Below, piece by piece: positions 1-9,108 of a stretch of DNA of 64,000 nt. The position numbers and the translations under genes were made by a program. The notes beneath the pieces are model-generated. The model was not told the origin of the DNA. It saw nothing but the letters and a program-made list of their open reading frames with translations, and made no database searches. Source of the DNA: Kutzneria sp. 744 (GTDB lineage Bacteria > Actinomycetota > Actinomycetes > Mycobacteriales > Pseudonocardiaceae); the NCBI RefSeq assembly GCF_000568255.1, contig NZ_KK037166.1:11301961-11365960 (forward strand). The letters are read 5' to 3'. The first letter of the stretch is position 1. Each line of letters opens with the position of its first letter.

Positions 1-318
1 GACGTGCTGCTCGACCTGCTCGGATTCGGTGACGCCGTGCACGACGCCGCCCTTGTCATCACGGGCGAGGGCTCCCTCGACGCCCAGTCGCTGCGCGGCA
101 AGGCCCCGGTCGGCGTCGCGCGGGCGGCCGGGGGAGTGCCGGTGGTGGCCGTGGCCGGCGTCTGCTCGCTGACGGCCGAGGACCTGGTCGGGACCGGGAT
201 CAGCGCCGCCTACGCGCTGACCGACCTCGAACCCGACCCGGCCCGGTGCCGGGCTCGACCGGGCCCCTTGCTGGAGCGGACCGCGGAGCGCATCGTGAGA
301 GATCACCTATGCTGCTGA
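1..318 (+). CDS. glycerate kinase, C-terminal part (5' end outside window)
   Basis: Glycerate kinase phosphorylates D-glycerate, the product of glyoxylate carboligation during allantoin/purine breakdown. Only the last ~105 codons are present; the reading frame is open to the left edge. The segment [18 protein letters not shown] followed by GVAR is the conserved C-terminal GEGxxDxQSxxGKAPxGVA block of the GarK/GlxK family. The next gene, allantoinase, starts 20 bases downstream on the same strand, which fits an allantoin utilisation operon. The last residues (RIVRDHLCC) are not conserved. Which glycerate kinase subclass it is cannot be told from the fragment. Confidence 0.88.
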   Translation, partial: DVLLDLLGFGDAVHDAALVITGEGSLDAQSLRGKAPVGVARAAGGVPVVAVAGVCSLTAEDLVGTGISAAYALTDLEPDPARCRARPGPLLERTAERIVRDHLCC

Positions 319-337
319 GCGGGGCCGAGGAGGATCT

Positions 338-1676
338 ATGTCCACAATGGATCTGACGTTGGTGGCGCGGCGGGCGGTCACGCCGAACGGCGTCGAGGCG
401 GTCGAGGTCGGCGTCCGTGACGGGCGTATCGCCGCGGTCGAGCCGATGGGCGCCTCGCTGCCGTCGGAGGCCACGGTCTGGCTCGACGACGACGAGGTGC
501 TGCTGCCGGGCCTGGTCGACACGCACGTGCACGTCAACGATCCCGGCCGCAGCGAGTGGGAGGGCTTCGACACCGCCACCCGCGCGGCCGCGGCCGGCGG
601 CGTCACGACGATCGTCGACATGCCGCTCAACAGCCTGCCGCCGACCGTCGACCCGGACGCGTTGCAGGTCAAGCGCAAGGCGGCGGCCGGCCGGGTCCAC
701 GTCGATGTCGGCTTCTGGGGTGGCGCGGTGCCCGGCAACCTGGCCTCGCTGCCCCCGCTGCACGAGGCCGGGGTGTTCGGCTTCAAGTGCTTCCTGCTCG
801 ACTCCGGCGTCCCGGAGTTCCCCGCCGCTGACCCATTTCGAGCTGGCCGACGCGCTGCGGGTGCTGCGGGACCTCGACGCCCTGATGATCGTGCACGCGG
901 AGGACGCCGAGGTCATCGACGCCGCGCCGCCCTCGTGCGGCCGCCGCTACCGTGACTTCCTGGCCTCCCGGCCGCGCCGGGCCGAGAACGAGGCGATCAA
1001 GGCCGTGATCGCGCTGGCCCGCCGGACCGGGGCCCGCGTGCACATCCTGCACCTGTCCTCGGCCGACGCGCTGCCGCTGATCGCCGACGCCAAGGCCGAG
1101 GGCCTGCGCATCACCGCCGAGACCTGCCCGCACTACCTGTGCTTCACCGCCGAGGACATCCCCGACGGCGCCACCCAGTTCAAGTGCTGCCCGCCGATCC
1201 GCGAGGACGCCAACCGCGACGCCCTGTGGCGGGGCCTGGCCGACGGCGTGATCGACTTCGTGGTCAGCGACCACTCGCCGTGCACCGAGGACCTCAAGCG
1301 CTTGGACACCGGCGACTTCGGGCACGCGTGGGGCGGCGTGGCCAGCCTCCAGCTCGGGCTGCCGGCCGTCTGGACCGAGGCCCGCCGCCGCGGCTTCGAC
1401 CTGTCCCAGGTCGTGTCGTGGATGGCCACGAAACCCGCCTTGCTCGCGGGATTCGCACGCAAGGGCCGCATTGCTGTCGGCGCCGATGCCGACCTGAGCA
1501 TGTTCGCCCCGGACCAGCCGTTCACCGTCGACGTGCACAAGCTGGCCCACCGCAACCCCGTCACGCCATATCACGGCCGCGATCTCACCGGCGTCGTGCG
1601 CGCCACCTGGCTGCGCGGCCGCAGCATCGCCGGCGACCAGCCGTTCGGACAACTACTCACCAGAGGAGATTCATGA
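338..1676 (+). pseudogene. allB: allantoinase AllB, interrupted by a one-base frameshift
   Basis: Allantoinase hydrolyses allantoin to allantoate in the cytoplasm. The first ~160 codons read in frame from ATG 338 and contain the metal-binding [10 protein letters not shown] motif and the GFKCFL lysine segment of cyclic amidohydrolases. The rest, from [10 protein letters not shown] to the end, is in the next frame and contains [23 protein letters not shown] and the VSDHSPC aspartate motif. The switch is at CCCC 820-823. With CCC the protein reads [15 protein letters not shown], the normal family sequence, so there is one extra C. The assembled full length would be ~445 residues, normal for AllB. 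The stop codon overlaps the start of allantoicase (ATGA at 1673-1676). Without correction the product stops at 955 and is inactive. A homopolymer sequence error is more likely than a true mutation. Confidence 0.9.
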
Positions 1677-2782
1677 GCCCGGCTTGGACCACGCTTCCCG
1701 ATCTCGCCTCTCGCCGGCTGGGCGGCGGGGTGCCCTGGGCGAACGACGAGTTCTTCGCCGAGCGGGAGAACCTGATCAAGCCGGAACCGCCCGTGTTCCA
1801 GACCTACACCTTCGGCCACAAGGGCCAGGTCTACGACGGCTGGGAGACCCGCCGGCGCCGGGAGCCGGGCGTGGACCAGGCGATCATCCGGCTCGGCGTG
1901 GCCGGCATCGTGCGCGGGGTCATCGTCGACACGGCGTTCTTCAAGGGCAACTACCCGCCCGAGGCGTCCGTCGAGGCGTGCGCGCTGGAGGGCTACCCCA
2001 GCGGCGAGGAGCTGGCCGCCGCCTCCTGGCACACCATCGTGTCGCGGGCCAAGCTGGCCGGCGACTCCGAGAACGTCTTCGACGTCGACTCCGACCGCCG
2101 CTGGACCCACGTCCGGCTCACCATCTACCCCGACGGCGGTGTCGCCCGTCTCCGCGTGCACGGCGAGCCCGTGGCCGACCCCCGGCTGTTGATCGGCACC
2201 GTCGACCTGGCCGCGTTGGAGAACGGCGGCGAGGTCCTCGACGCCAGCAACGTCTTCTACTCCAAGCCCACCAACCTGATTTCGCCTGGCCTCGCCGCCG
2301 TGATGGGCGACGGCTGGGAGACCGCCCGCCGCCGTGACGACGGCAACGACTGGGTGCTGCTGCGCTTGGCGGCCGAGGGCGTGCTGTCCATCGCCGAGGT
2401 CGATACCAGTCACTTCAAGGGAAACGCCCCCGGCTGGGCCTCCCTGAGCGGCTGCGCCGACCGCGTCGACGACCCCTCCGCGTGGTTCGAGCTGTTGCCC
2501 CGCACCAGGTTGCAGCCCGACACCCGCCACCGCCTCGTGCTGGATGTCGACCGTCCCGTACAGCACGTGCGTTTGGACGTCTTCCCCGACGGCGGCATGG
2601 CCCGCCTCCGCTTGACCGGCGCCCCCACCGAACGCGGCCGTTCGTCCTTGCTACGCCGCTGGTTCAACGCCCTCCCGGCCGATCACGCCATGACCGTCTT
2701 CGACAACAAGGCCGTCGTCGACGCCCGCCCGCTGGACGCCGACCAGCCCCTGCCGCACGTCCTCAGCCGGCTGGTTCGTTGA
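1673..2782 (+). CDS. alc: allantoicase
   Basis: Allantoicase splits allantoate into ureidoglycolate and urea, the step after allantoinase. The 369-residue protein shows the family's internal duplication: two allantoicase domains, each with a GWETxRRR block ([11 protein letters not shown] near residue 60 and [11 protein letters not shown] near 220) and a DT..FKGN block ([11 protein letters not shown] and [11 protein letters not shown]). The start ATG at 1673 overlaps the allB stop and is preceded by AGAGGAGA, a good ribosome-binding site, so the two genes are translationally coupled. The last 20 bases overlap the convergent 5'-nucleotidase gene. Confidence 0.95.
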   Translation: MSPAWTTLPDLASRRLGGGVPWANDEFFAERENLIKPEPPVFQTYTFGHKGQVYDGWETRRRREPGVDQAIIRLGVAGIVRGVIVDTAFFKGNYPPEASVEACALEGYPSGEELAAASWHTIVSRAKLAGDSENVFDVDSDRRWTHVRLTIYPDGGVARLRVHGEPVADPRLLIGTVDLAALENGGEVLDASNVFYSKPTNLISPGLAAVMGDGWETARRRDDGNDWVLLRLAAEGVLSIAEVDTSHFKGNAPGWASLSGCADRVDDPSAWFELLPRTRLQPDTRHRLVLDVDRPVQHVRLDVFPDGGMARLRLTGAPTERGRSSLLRRWFNALPADHAMTVFDNKAVVDARPLDADQPLPHVLSRLVR

Positions 2783-3692
2783 TCACGCCGAACGGCACGT
2801 GCACGCCGGGAACGTGCCGAGAGGTGAGGTTCTTAGGCTGATCGTCGAAGAAGATGTGCGGGCGGAGCACGTCCAGCACGCCGGCTTTGTCCACGCCGCC
2901 AAGGAAAAAGGCATCGTTGACCATGACACCCCACTGCTTGAGGCTGGTCACGGCCCGCTCGTGCGCAGGCGCGCTGCGAGCCGTTACGAGGGAGATGCGG
3001 AGCCGGCGGTGATAGCCGGGATGCTCGCCGCCGTGCTGCTCCTCGCGTTGCTGGATGCGGTGCAGGCCGGCGAGGAAGTCCCTGAGCGGCCCGGGTTCGT
3101 GAGGGGTGACCATGTTGGCGACCTCGTGGCCCTGGAACGCCGGCAGGCCCTGCGTCTGCCACACCTGGTCGGAGGCGTCGTCGGCCAGGATGCCGTCGAA
3201 GTCGAAGGCCACCCGCAGATCCCGGTCCTCGGGATCGTCGGCGAAGGCGGCGTCGAGCACCCGGCCGGCCGGCAGTCTCATCGCGACCGCTTGGCGCACA
3301 TCGGTTTCGTTGGCCGACAGGAACAGCGACATGTTCAGCGCCGGCATGAACCGGTACGGCGCCCGGCCCTGGCTGAAGACCGCCCGGGTGATGTCCAGCC
3401 CGTGGTGTTCGACCGACCGCATCACCCGCAGTCCCGTGTCGGGATCGTTCTGCGACAACACGATCGCCTCGACCAGCGGGTCGCCAGCCGGGCTGATGTC
3501 GTTCAGCGAGAGCAGGCGGCGCACGAACGGGAAGGCCGTGCCGGGCCGTAGCGGCACGGCCAGGTGCTCCTGCTGATAGCCGCGGTAGGCCTGCTCGCCC
3601 TCCTGACGGAACACGGCGTCCGACTCGGTCAGGTCGAACAGGGCGCTGGACGCGATGCCCACCACCAACCGGGTTCCGAGGTCATAGGCCAT
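2763..3692 (-). CDS. 5'-nucleotidase (cytosolic NT5C1-like)
   Basis: Predicted cytosolic 5'-nucleotidase releasing phosphate from nucleoside monophosphates. The 309-residue protein has the N-terminal SSALFDLTESD and FPFVRRLLSLN segments typical of the cN-I family (PF06189) and the acidic VAFDFDGILADDASD motif in the middle, corresponding to the HAD-like catalytic aspartates. It is the last gene of a minus-strand run: its start lies 11 bases inside the end of the DinB gene, so the two are translationally coupled. A link to purine catabolism with the facing allantoin genes is attractive but is only inference from proximity. Confidence 0.85.
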   Translation of the reverse strand: MAYDLGTRLVVGIASSALFDLTESDAVFRQEGEQAYRGYQQEHLAVPLRPGTAFPFVRRLLSLNDISPAGDPLVEAIVLSQNDPDTGLRVMRSVEHHGLDITRAVFSQGRAPYRFMPALNMSLFLSANETDVRQAVAMRLPAGRVLDAAFADDPEDRDLRVAFDFDGILADDASDQVWQTQGLPAFQGHEVANMVTPHEPGPLRDFLAGLHRIQQREEQHGGEHPGYHRRLRISLVTARSAPAHERAVTSLKQWGVMVNDAFFLGGVDKAGVLDVLRPHIFFDDQPKNLTSRHVPGVHVPFGVINEPAG

Positions 3693-4218
3693 GTTCGGCC
3701 GCGTTGAGCAGGTCGATCAGCGCCGGGGCGGTCGTGCCGTCCAGTGACTCGCGGATGATGTCGGCGTGGCCGGCGTGGCGGGCGGTCTCCTCGATCAGGT
3801 GCAGCAGGATCCAGCGGGCATTGAACTCCGTGGCCTGCGCGTTGCGGCACGGGACGTCCAGCGATGGCAGGGCGTTGACGATCTCCTCCGTGCCCCGCGC
3901 GGTCTCGCGGTAGGCCGCGACGCAGGCGGCGATGGTGTCGTCGGCGTCGAGCACGAACTCCTTCGACCAGTCCGCGGGCGGCCACTCGCCGGGCAGGTCC
4001 TGACCGTCGAGGCCGGCCAGCACCCAGCGGCGCTCGGTGCGGCGGGCGTGCCGGAGCAGCGCGAGCGGGGACAGGGCGCTGGCCGTGGAGGTCTTGCCCG
4101 CGTCGGCGTCGGTGAGTCCCTGCACGGCGGCGATCAGCGCGTCCCGCTGGCTGGCCAGGAACGTCAGCAGGGCGGCCCGTTCGTCGGTGCCGGTCGGGGG
4201 AGTCATCAGCATTGCCAT
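3682..4218 (-). CDS. DinB/DUF664 family protein
   Basis: A 178-residue four-helix-bundle protein of the DinB/DUF664 type, common in actinomycetes and often mycothiol- or metal-dependent. Visible family features are the N-terminal LLTFLASQRDALIAAVQGL helix, the PLALLRHARRTERRWVL segment containing the first His, and the C-terminal WILLHLIEETARHAGHADI segment with the His residues that bind metal. ATG 4218 is chosen because it begins the conserved region; M4 and M6 are alternative starts. The gene sits between the glycosyltransferase (30 bases upstream) and the 5'-nucleotidase (overlapping). The reaction catalysed is unknown. Confidence 0.85.
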   Translation of the reverse strand: MAMLMTPPTGTDERAALLTFLASQRDALIAAVQGLTDADAGKTSTASALSPLALLRHARRTERRWVLAGLDGQDLPGEWPPADWSKEFVLDADDTIAACVAAYRETARGTEEIVNALPSLDVPCRNAQATEFNARWILLHLIEETARHAGHADIIRESLDGTTAPALIDLLNAAEHGL

Positions 4219-4247
4219 GGGCCCATCCTCACCTACAAGACTGACAA

Positions 4248-5366
4248 CTACTGGCAGGTTTTCGCGGTGCGTCCCTTCCAGGCGCCGCCCCGCCCCAGCC
4301 AGTGCCGCCGCGCCGAGTCGACGGTCATCGCCGTGTACAGCACCGCCACCGCCGGCAGTGCCGGGGCCAGCCACAACGGCAGCCGGTACATCCGCAGCAT
4401 CGGCCCGTACGTCGCCGCCATGATCACCCAGGCCAGCAGGCCCAGCACCCGCACGTCCATCGGCCCGACGGCGACGGCCAGCGGCGGCACCACGAAGATC
4501 AGCAGCAGCCCCAGCACACACCCGGCCAGCAGCAGCGGTGATGTCCTCAGCTGCGTGTAGGCCGAGCGAGCCACCATGTTCCACAGGTCCGCCAGCCTTG
4601 GATACGGCCGCCGGCTGGTGATCGACGTCGACAGCCCCAGCCACGTCCGGTGACCGGCGCCCTTCAACAGCTGCCCCAACGCCACGTCGTCGATCAGCGC
4701 GTCCTTGATCGCCGCCAGGCCGCCGGCCCGCTCCAGCGCCTCCTGCCGCACCAGCATGCAGCCGCCCGCCGCGGCTCCCACCCGTGACCGCGGGTCGTTC
4801 ACCCGGCCGAACGGGAACAGCAGGCTGAAGAAGTAGACGAAGGCCGGCACGATCAGCCGTTCCCACCACGTTTCCGTGCGCAGCAACGCCATCTGCGACA
4901 CCAGGGCCCGGTCGTCGGCCACTGCTGCCGCCACCAGCTTGCGCACCCCGTCCGCCGGGTGCGCGATGTCCGCATCCGTGAACAGCAGGTACTCGCCGTC
5001 GCTGGCGTTGTTGACCCCCGTCTGCATCGCCGCCACCTTGCCCGCCCAGCCCGGCGGGGGCCCGTCGCTGCGGACGATGTCCAGCCGCCCCGTGCCCACC
5101 GCCCGCGCCGCCTGCGACGTGCCGTCCGTGCTGGCGTCGTCCACCAGCACCACCCGGAACGGCCCCGGGTAGTCCTGCCCCAGCAGCGTCGGCAGGGTCA
5201 GGCCCAGGATCTCCGCCTCGTCCCGCGCCGGCACCACCGCCACGACGGCCGGCCATCGATCCACCGGCCCGCCGGCCGGCAGCCGTTGCGTCGTTCGCCA
5301 GAACCCACCGTGCGCCAGCAGGAGGTACACCCACGCCAGCGCCGCCACCCCGGTCACGATCAGCAC
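4248..5366 (-). CDS. membrane glycosyltransferase family 2 (HpnB-like)
   Basis: A 372-residue glycosyltransferase resembling the hopanoid-associated HpnB enzymes. It has an N-terminal membrane anchor (residues ~1-20), then a GT2 domain with VVAVVPARDEAE, VVLVDDASTDGT (nucleotide binding), the LLFTDADI DxD-like metal site and a DALIDDVALG acceptor region with ED-like acidic residues. A C-terminal set of about three hydrophobic segments (LLLAGCVLGLLLIFVVPPL and following) anchors it. No hopanoid or carotenoid gene is nearby, so the acceptor is unknown. It is divergent from the DUF302 gene, with 58 bases between the starts. Confidence 0.85.
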   Translation of the reverse strand: MLIVTGVAALAWVYLLLAHGGFWRTTQRLPAGGPVDRWPAVVAVVPARDEAEILGLTLPTLLGQDYPGPFRVVLVDDASTDGTSQAARAVGTGRLDIVRSDGPPPGWAGKVAAMQTGVNNASDGEYLLFTDADIAHPADGVRKLVAAAVADDRALVSQMALLRTETWWERLIVPAFVYFFSLLFPFGRVNDPRSRVGAAAGGCMLVRQEALERAGGLAAIKDALIDDVALGQLLKGAGHRTWLGLSTSITSRRPYPRLADLWNMVARSAYTQLRTSPLLLAGCVLGLLLIFVVPPLAVAVGPMDVRVLGLLAWVIMAATYGPMLRMYRLPLWLAPALPAVAVLYTAMTVDSARRHWLGRGGAWKGRTAKTCQ

Positions 5367-5424
5367 GCGGGCGAGTATTGCCGATCATGACCGTTTTGCC
5401 GGCCGCGACAGACCGGGAGCAGGG

Positions 5425-5823
5425 GTGTTGACTGGGCGCGTGATGATCCGGAAGAGCACCCTCGGCCAGAGATCCACCGTGTCCCGCCTGATCGCCGCGC
5501 TGGAACGGCGGGAGCTGACGATCTTCGCCCACATCGACCACGCGGCCCACGCGCGGCAGGCGGACCTGCGGCTGCCGGCGATCGACGTGCTGGTCTTCGG
5601 CAACCCGAAGGCGGGCACCGGGCTCATGGCGGCCGACCCGAGGGTGGGGCTGGACCTGCCGCTGCGCATGCTGGTGTGGGAGGACGAGCCGCAGCAGGCC
5701 TTCGTCGGCCACCACGACCCGAGGGAACTGGCCGGCGAGTACGACCTGGCCGAGCACAAGGAAACCCTGGACCGCATGGCGGAGCTGCTGGAGTCGGTGG
5801 CGGCCGAAGCCGCGGGGCAGTGA
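5425..5823 (+). CDS. DUF302 domain protein
   Basis: A 132-residue soluble protein of the DUF302 family (PF03625), whose role is not established. The hallmark is the VLVFGNPKAGTGLM segment followed by GLDLPLRMLVWED. The given start is GTG 5425, with a GAGCAGGGG stretch just upstream; GTG 5440 or ATG 5443 are alternatives because residues 1-6 are not conserved. It is transcribed away from the glycosyltransferase, and the next gene on the strand begins 68 bases later. Confidence 0.82.
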   Translation: MLTGRVMIRKSTLGQRSTVSRLIAALERRELTIFAHIDHAAHARQADLRLPAIDVLVFGNPKAGTGLMAADPRVGLDLPLRMLVWEDEPQQAFVGHHDPRELAGEYDLAEHKETLDRMAELLESVAAEAAGQ

Positions 5824-5890
5824 CGGGGCGCGATCGCCCGGGTCGACATGAGTGATCGCCTGATGCCGCAGGGGTAATCGCCGGAGCGGC

Positions 5891-6352
5891 GTGGAAGAGT
5901 TGACCACCGTGCGGAAGAAGTACACGGTGACGGCGCTCGTCCTCGGTGTGGTGGCAGTGATCGGGGTGGGCCTGCTGGTGTGGTCCACGATGACGACCCA
6001 GGCCCAGAACCAGGCGGCGGCCCAGCAGCAGTGCGCGCAGCCCGACGAGGTGGACATCTACCTCCACGACGACGCCGAGTTACCCAAGATCCAGGCCCAG
6101 GTGCTGGCCACGCACCAGGACGTGGAATCCGTGACCACACAGACCAAACAGCAGTCCTACGCCGACTTCATCCGCATGTTCGCCGACCAGCCCGACGTGC
6201 TGAAGACGGCCAGGGTGGACGCGATGCCGGCGCTGGTGAAGGTGCGGCCCAAGGCCGGCGTGTCGGCCGGCGCGCTGGGGGACACCCTGACCCAGCAGTT
6301 CCCGCCGCCGTCGGAGATCCACCGCCTGATCTGCAGCGAACTCCAGCACTGA
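5891..6352 (+). CDS. membrane-anchored protein with FtsX extracellular-like domain
   Basis: A 153-residue single-pass protein. After a short charged N-terminus (VRKKYTV) comes one transmembrane helix (ALVLGVVAVIGVGLLVW), a Gln-rich linker and an extracytoplasmic domain with VDIYLHDDAELPKIQAQV, QQSYADFIRMFADQPD and MPALVKVRPKAG. These match the extracellular loop of FtsX (PF18075: activation peptide, FxxxFxxxP, PAS-like segment). FtsX itself has four membrane helices and this protein has only one, so it is a stand-alone relative and its role is unknown. GTG 5891 or GTG 5909 could be the start. Confidence 0.72.
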   Translation: MEELTTVRKKYTVTALVLGVVAVIGVGLLVWSTMTTQAQNQAAAQQQCAQPDEVDIYLHDDAELPKIQAQVLATHQDVESVTTQTKQQSYADFIRMFADQPDVLKTARVDAMPALVKVRPKAGVSAGALGDTLTQQFPPPSEIHRLICSELQH

Positions 6353-6474
6353 CCGTTCGTCGGAACCGATCGTCATCCCACGTCCGATTCGCGCTGTACA
6401 CCCGCCGAACGGCCGGTGTCCGATAAGTCGTTTCCTCCTAGAGTGACCTGTTCTACGGGCCCTGAGGAGGGAAA

Positions 6475-8298
6475 ATGACAGGTCGGTTACGCGCGCTCGC
6501 GGCCGGTGTCGCGCTGGTGGCTCCGTTGCTCGCGGTGACGGGAGCCACGGCGACGGCCGCGCCGGATTCGTCGTACAAGATCCCGTCGATGCTCAGACAG
6601 CAGGCCGACCAGGTGTCCCGGCTGGGACCGGCCACGGCCGGCAGGCTGAACGCCCACGCGGTGGAGATGGACCAGGCCGGCATCGGCGTCCAGGTGTTCG
6701 CCGACGGCCCGGTCACCACCGACCAGGAGAACCAGCTCCGGTCGCTGGGCGTGACCGTGAAGACCAACGCGGCCAAGCTGGCCGACGTGCCGGGCGCCGA
6801 ACTGCCCGCCGCCGGCCTGGTCAGCACCGTGGTGCCGGCCGACAAGCTCAACGCCGTCGCCGCGCTGCCGTGGGTGTCCACCCTGCGGCCGAGCATCCGG
6901 CCGGTGACCGACGTCGGCCCCAACACGGCTGAGGGCGTCAAGCTGCACAAGGCCGACATCGCCCAGAAGCACGGCCTGACCGGCAAGGGCCAGACCGTCG
7001 GCGTCATGTCCGGCGACGCCGACCACGTGGCCGAGTCCATCGCCCGTGGCGAGCTGCCGCCCGACACCAAGATCCTCAGCCAGGCCGACTACGACAACGA
7101 CGAGGGCACGGCGATGATGGAGATCGTCCACGACCTCGCCCCCGACGCGAAGCTCATGTACGCCACCAGCGGCGAGACCCTGGCCGACTACGTCAAGGGC
7201 TTCCACGACCTCGCGGCCAACGGCGCCACCATCATCACCGAGGACCTCGCCTTCGACGACGAGCCCGCCTTCCAGCAGGGCCTGGGCGCCACGACGGCCG
7301 AGAACCTGGCCAAGCACGGCATCTGGGTCTCCTCCTCGGCCGGCAACCTCGGCACCCGGCACGCCCCGCGCGTCGCGGCCAAGGGCACCGGCCGCACGCC
7401 CGACGACCAGACCGGCGCACAGACCAACTGCCCCACGCCGATCCACAACACCGTCAACCTGCGTGGCACGGACAACTCGTACAACCTCAACCTGCTGCCC
7501 GGCGCCTCGGTCATGCCGACCCTGCAGTGGAGCGAGCCGCGGGCCATCTACCCGACCACCGGCCAGGGCGGCTTCACCGACCTGAACCTGTACCTGGTCG
7601 ACGCCGCCGGCAACTGCCTGGCGTACAGCAATGCCAAGCAGGCCAACGGTGTCGGCGACACGCTGGAGCAGTTCACGTACACCAACGAGACCGGCGTCGC
7701 CCAGCCCGCACGGCTCGTCGTCGACGTGGCCGGCACTTCCTCGGCCCGTGCCGTGCCGACCCTCGACCTCCGGTGGCGCGCCCTGTCCGCCGGGGTCCAG
7801 ACCCTCGACCCCGTCGACCGCGCCGGCTCGCTGAACCCGGACTCCAACTACCTGGGCTACGCCACCAGCGCCGGGGCCACCGACGCCACCACCGCGACCG
7901 ACCCCAAGACCAGCCCGCTGGAGGCCTACAGCGCCGCCGGTCCCGTGCAGATCATCACCACCACCCGCTGCCCCGGCAAGGGAATCGGCCCGTGCCAGGG
8001 CGTCCCCGGTGGCCACGCCAGGACCTTCTCCGCGCCGACCTACACCGCCACCGACGGCGTCTCCGTCAGCGGCGTCGGCCCGTTCGGCTCCGGCACCTGC
8101 CCCTCGGTCAAGCCCGGCGACTGCCGCTTCTACGGCACCTCCGCCGCCACCCCGAGCTCCGCCGGTGTCGCCGCCCTGACCCGCCAGGAGTTCGGCGGCC
8201 GCTGGATCTCGCCCGAGCTGCTGACGTTCGTCCTCAAGGCCCGCGCCGTTCACCGTGACGGCGACGGCTGGGGCGCCGGCGTGCTCAGCGCCATCTAG
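6475..8298 (+). CDS. secreted subtilase-like serine peptidase with Glu replacing the catalytic His
   Basis: A 607-residue exported protein. A signal peptide (residues ~1-29, ending ATATAAP) is followed by a pro-region, the peptidase fold and a C-terminal half interrupted by a jelly-roll-like insert (residues ~310-440). The serine block is YGTSAATPSSAGVAALTR, with Ser556. Where S8 enzymes have HGT with the catalytic His, this protein has NDEGTAMMEIVHDLAPDA, with Glu210. The first catalytic block reads VGVMSGDADH instead of IDTG, leaving Asp181 or Asp183 as candidates. A Glu at this place recalls the Ser-Glu-Asp arrangement of S53 sedolisins, so an acid-active or altered mechanism is possible. 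The GAGGAGGG at 6464-6471 fixes the start at ATG 6475. It is monocistronic. Confidence 0.85.
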   Translation: MTGRLRALAAGVALVAPLLAVTGATATAAPDSSYKIPSMLRQQADQVSRLGPATAGRLNAHAVEMDQAGIGVQVFADGPVTTDQENQLRSLGVTVKTNAAKLADVPGAELPAAGLVSTVVPADKLNAVAALPWVSTLRPSIRPVTDVGPNTAEGVKLHKADIAQKHGLTGKGQTVGVMSGDADHVAESIARGELPPDTKILSQADYDNDEGTAMMEIVHDLAPDAKLMYATSGETLADYVKGFHDLAANGATIITEDLAFDDEPAFQQGLGATTAENLAKHGIWVSSSAGNLGTRHAPRVAAKGTGRTPDDQTGAQTNCPTPIHNTVNLRGTDNSYNLNLLPGASVMPTLQWSEPRAIYPTTGQGGFTDLNLYLVDAAGNCLAYSNAKQANGVGDTLEQFTYTNETGVAQPARLVVDVAGTSSARAVPTLDLRWRALSAGVQTLDPVDRAGSLNPDSNYLGYATSAGATDATTATDPKTSPLEAYSAAGPVQIITTTRCPGKGIGPCQGVPGGHARTFSAPTYTATDGVSVSGVGPFGSGTCPSVKPGDCRFYGTSAATPSSAGVAALTRQEFGGRWISPELLTFVLKARAVHRDGDGWGAGVLSAI

Positions 8299-8369
8299 TC
8301 GATGACTGTGAGGGTGTCCGGGTGCCCGAACACCCCTCAGCCATGTCCGGCGCCGGTACGGTCGCAGGC

Positions 8370-8975
8370 GTGGAGTTCATGGACGCGGTGCGGCGGCGCA
8401 GGATGGTTCGGTCGTTCACGGACGAGCCGGTGGCGCCGGAGGTGGTGGAGCGGATCCTGGACACCGCGCGGCGGGGGCCGAGCGCGGGGTACAGCCAGGG
8501 CGTGGAGTTCGTCGTGGTGACGGACGAGGCGACGCGGCTGGAGCTGGCCGGCGAGGGCGAGGAGATGCTGGCCAAGGTCGGCATGAAGAACTTCGTGGCC
8601 CAGGCGCGGGTGCACATCGTCATCTGCGTGAGCGCCGAGATGTACAAGTCCCGGTACCGGGAGTCGGACAAGATGGCCGTGGTGGGCGACACCACGGAGG
8701 ACGAGCTGTGGCACACGCCGTACTGGTTCACCGACGGCGGGGCAGCGCAGATGCTGTTGCTGCTGGCCGCGGTGAACGAGGGCGTGGCGGCGGCGTTCAT
8801 CGGCCCGCAGCCGGCGTTGCTCCGGCGGCTGCTGGGCATCCCGGCCGACTACCACCCGATCGGCGTGGCGCTGCTGGGCCACGAGGCGCCGGACGCCAAG
8901 CAGTACGGGGATGTGTCCGCACGCAAGAGGGTCCGGCGCCCGCTCGACGAGGTCGTGCACCGCGGCCGCTGGTGA
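8370..8975 (+). CDS. nitroreductase family flavoprotein
   Basis: A ~201-residue FMN-dependent nitroreductase-fold oxidoreductase. Residues MDAVRRRRMVRSFTDEPV and ARRGPSAGYSQG are the N-terminal FMN-binding segment; the FTDGGAAQMLLLLAAVNEG and IGVALLGHEAPDAK segments are also typical. I chose GTG 8370 because family similarity begins there; the frame is open back to GTG 8322. The substrate is unknown. The 3' end lies in a diverged tandem duplication that also carries the 3' end of the facing oxidoreductase gene. Confidence 0.85.
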   Translation: MEFMDAVRRRRMVRSFTDEPVAPEVVERILDTARRGPSAGYSQGVEFVVVTDEATRLELAGEGEEMLAKVGMKNFVAQARVHIVICVSAEMYKSRYRESDKMAVVGDTTEDELWHTPYWFTDGGAAQMLLLLAAVNEGVAAAFIGPQPALLRRLLGIPADYHPIGVALLGHEAPDAKQYGDVSARKRVRRPLDEVVHRGRW

Positions 8976-9108
8976 GGTCTACGCGTGGAGGGCCTCGACC
9001 ACTACCTGAATCCCCAGCGCGTCGGCGAAGTCGTGCACCGCTAGCTGCTGGTGAGGTCTACGCGTAGAAGGCCTCGACCACCTCCTGAACCCGTAGCGCG
9101 TCGGCGAA
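8952..9108. repeat. imperfect 79-bp tandem duplication at a convergent gene junction
   Basis: The stretch from GTCGTGCACCGC at 8952 is repeated from 9030, and GTGAGGTCTACGCGT occurs at 8972 and again at 9051, so the period is 78-79 bases. The two copies differ at roughly one base in seven. The unit contains the 3' end of the plus-strand nitroreductase (EVVHR...) and of the minus-strand oxidoreductase. Copy one therefore encodes a ghost C-terminus, DALGIQVVVEALHA, next to the real DALRVQEVVEAFYA. Each gene now uses the outer or inner copy for its stop codon. Confidence 0.85.

Noticed and set aside
4219-6057. Upstream extension of the DinB frame to 791 codons
   Set aside because: The part beyond ATG 4218 is antisense or out of frame to the glycosyltransferase, DUF302 and FtsX-like genes, and is Gly/Ala/Arg-rich without motifs.
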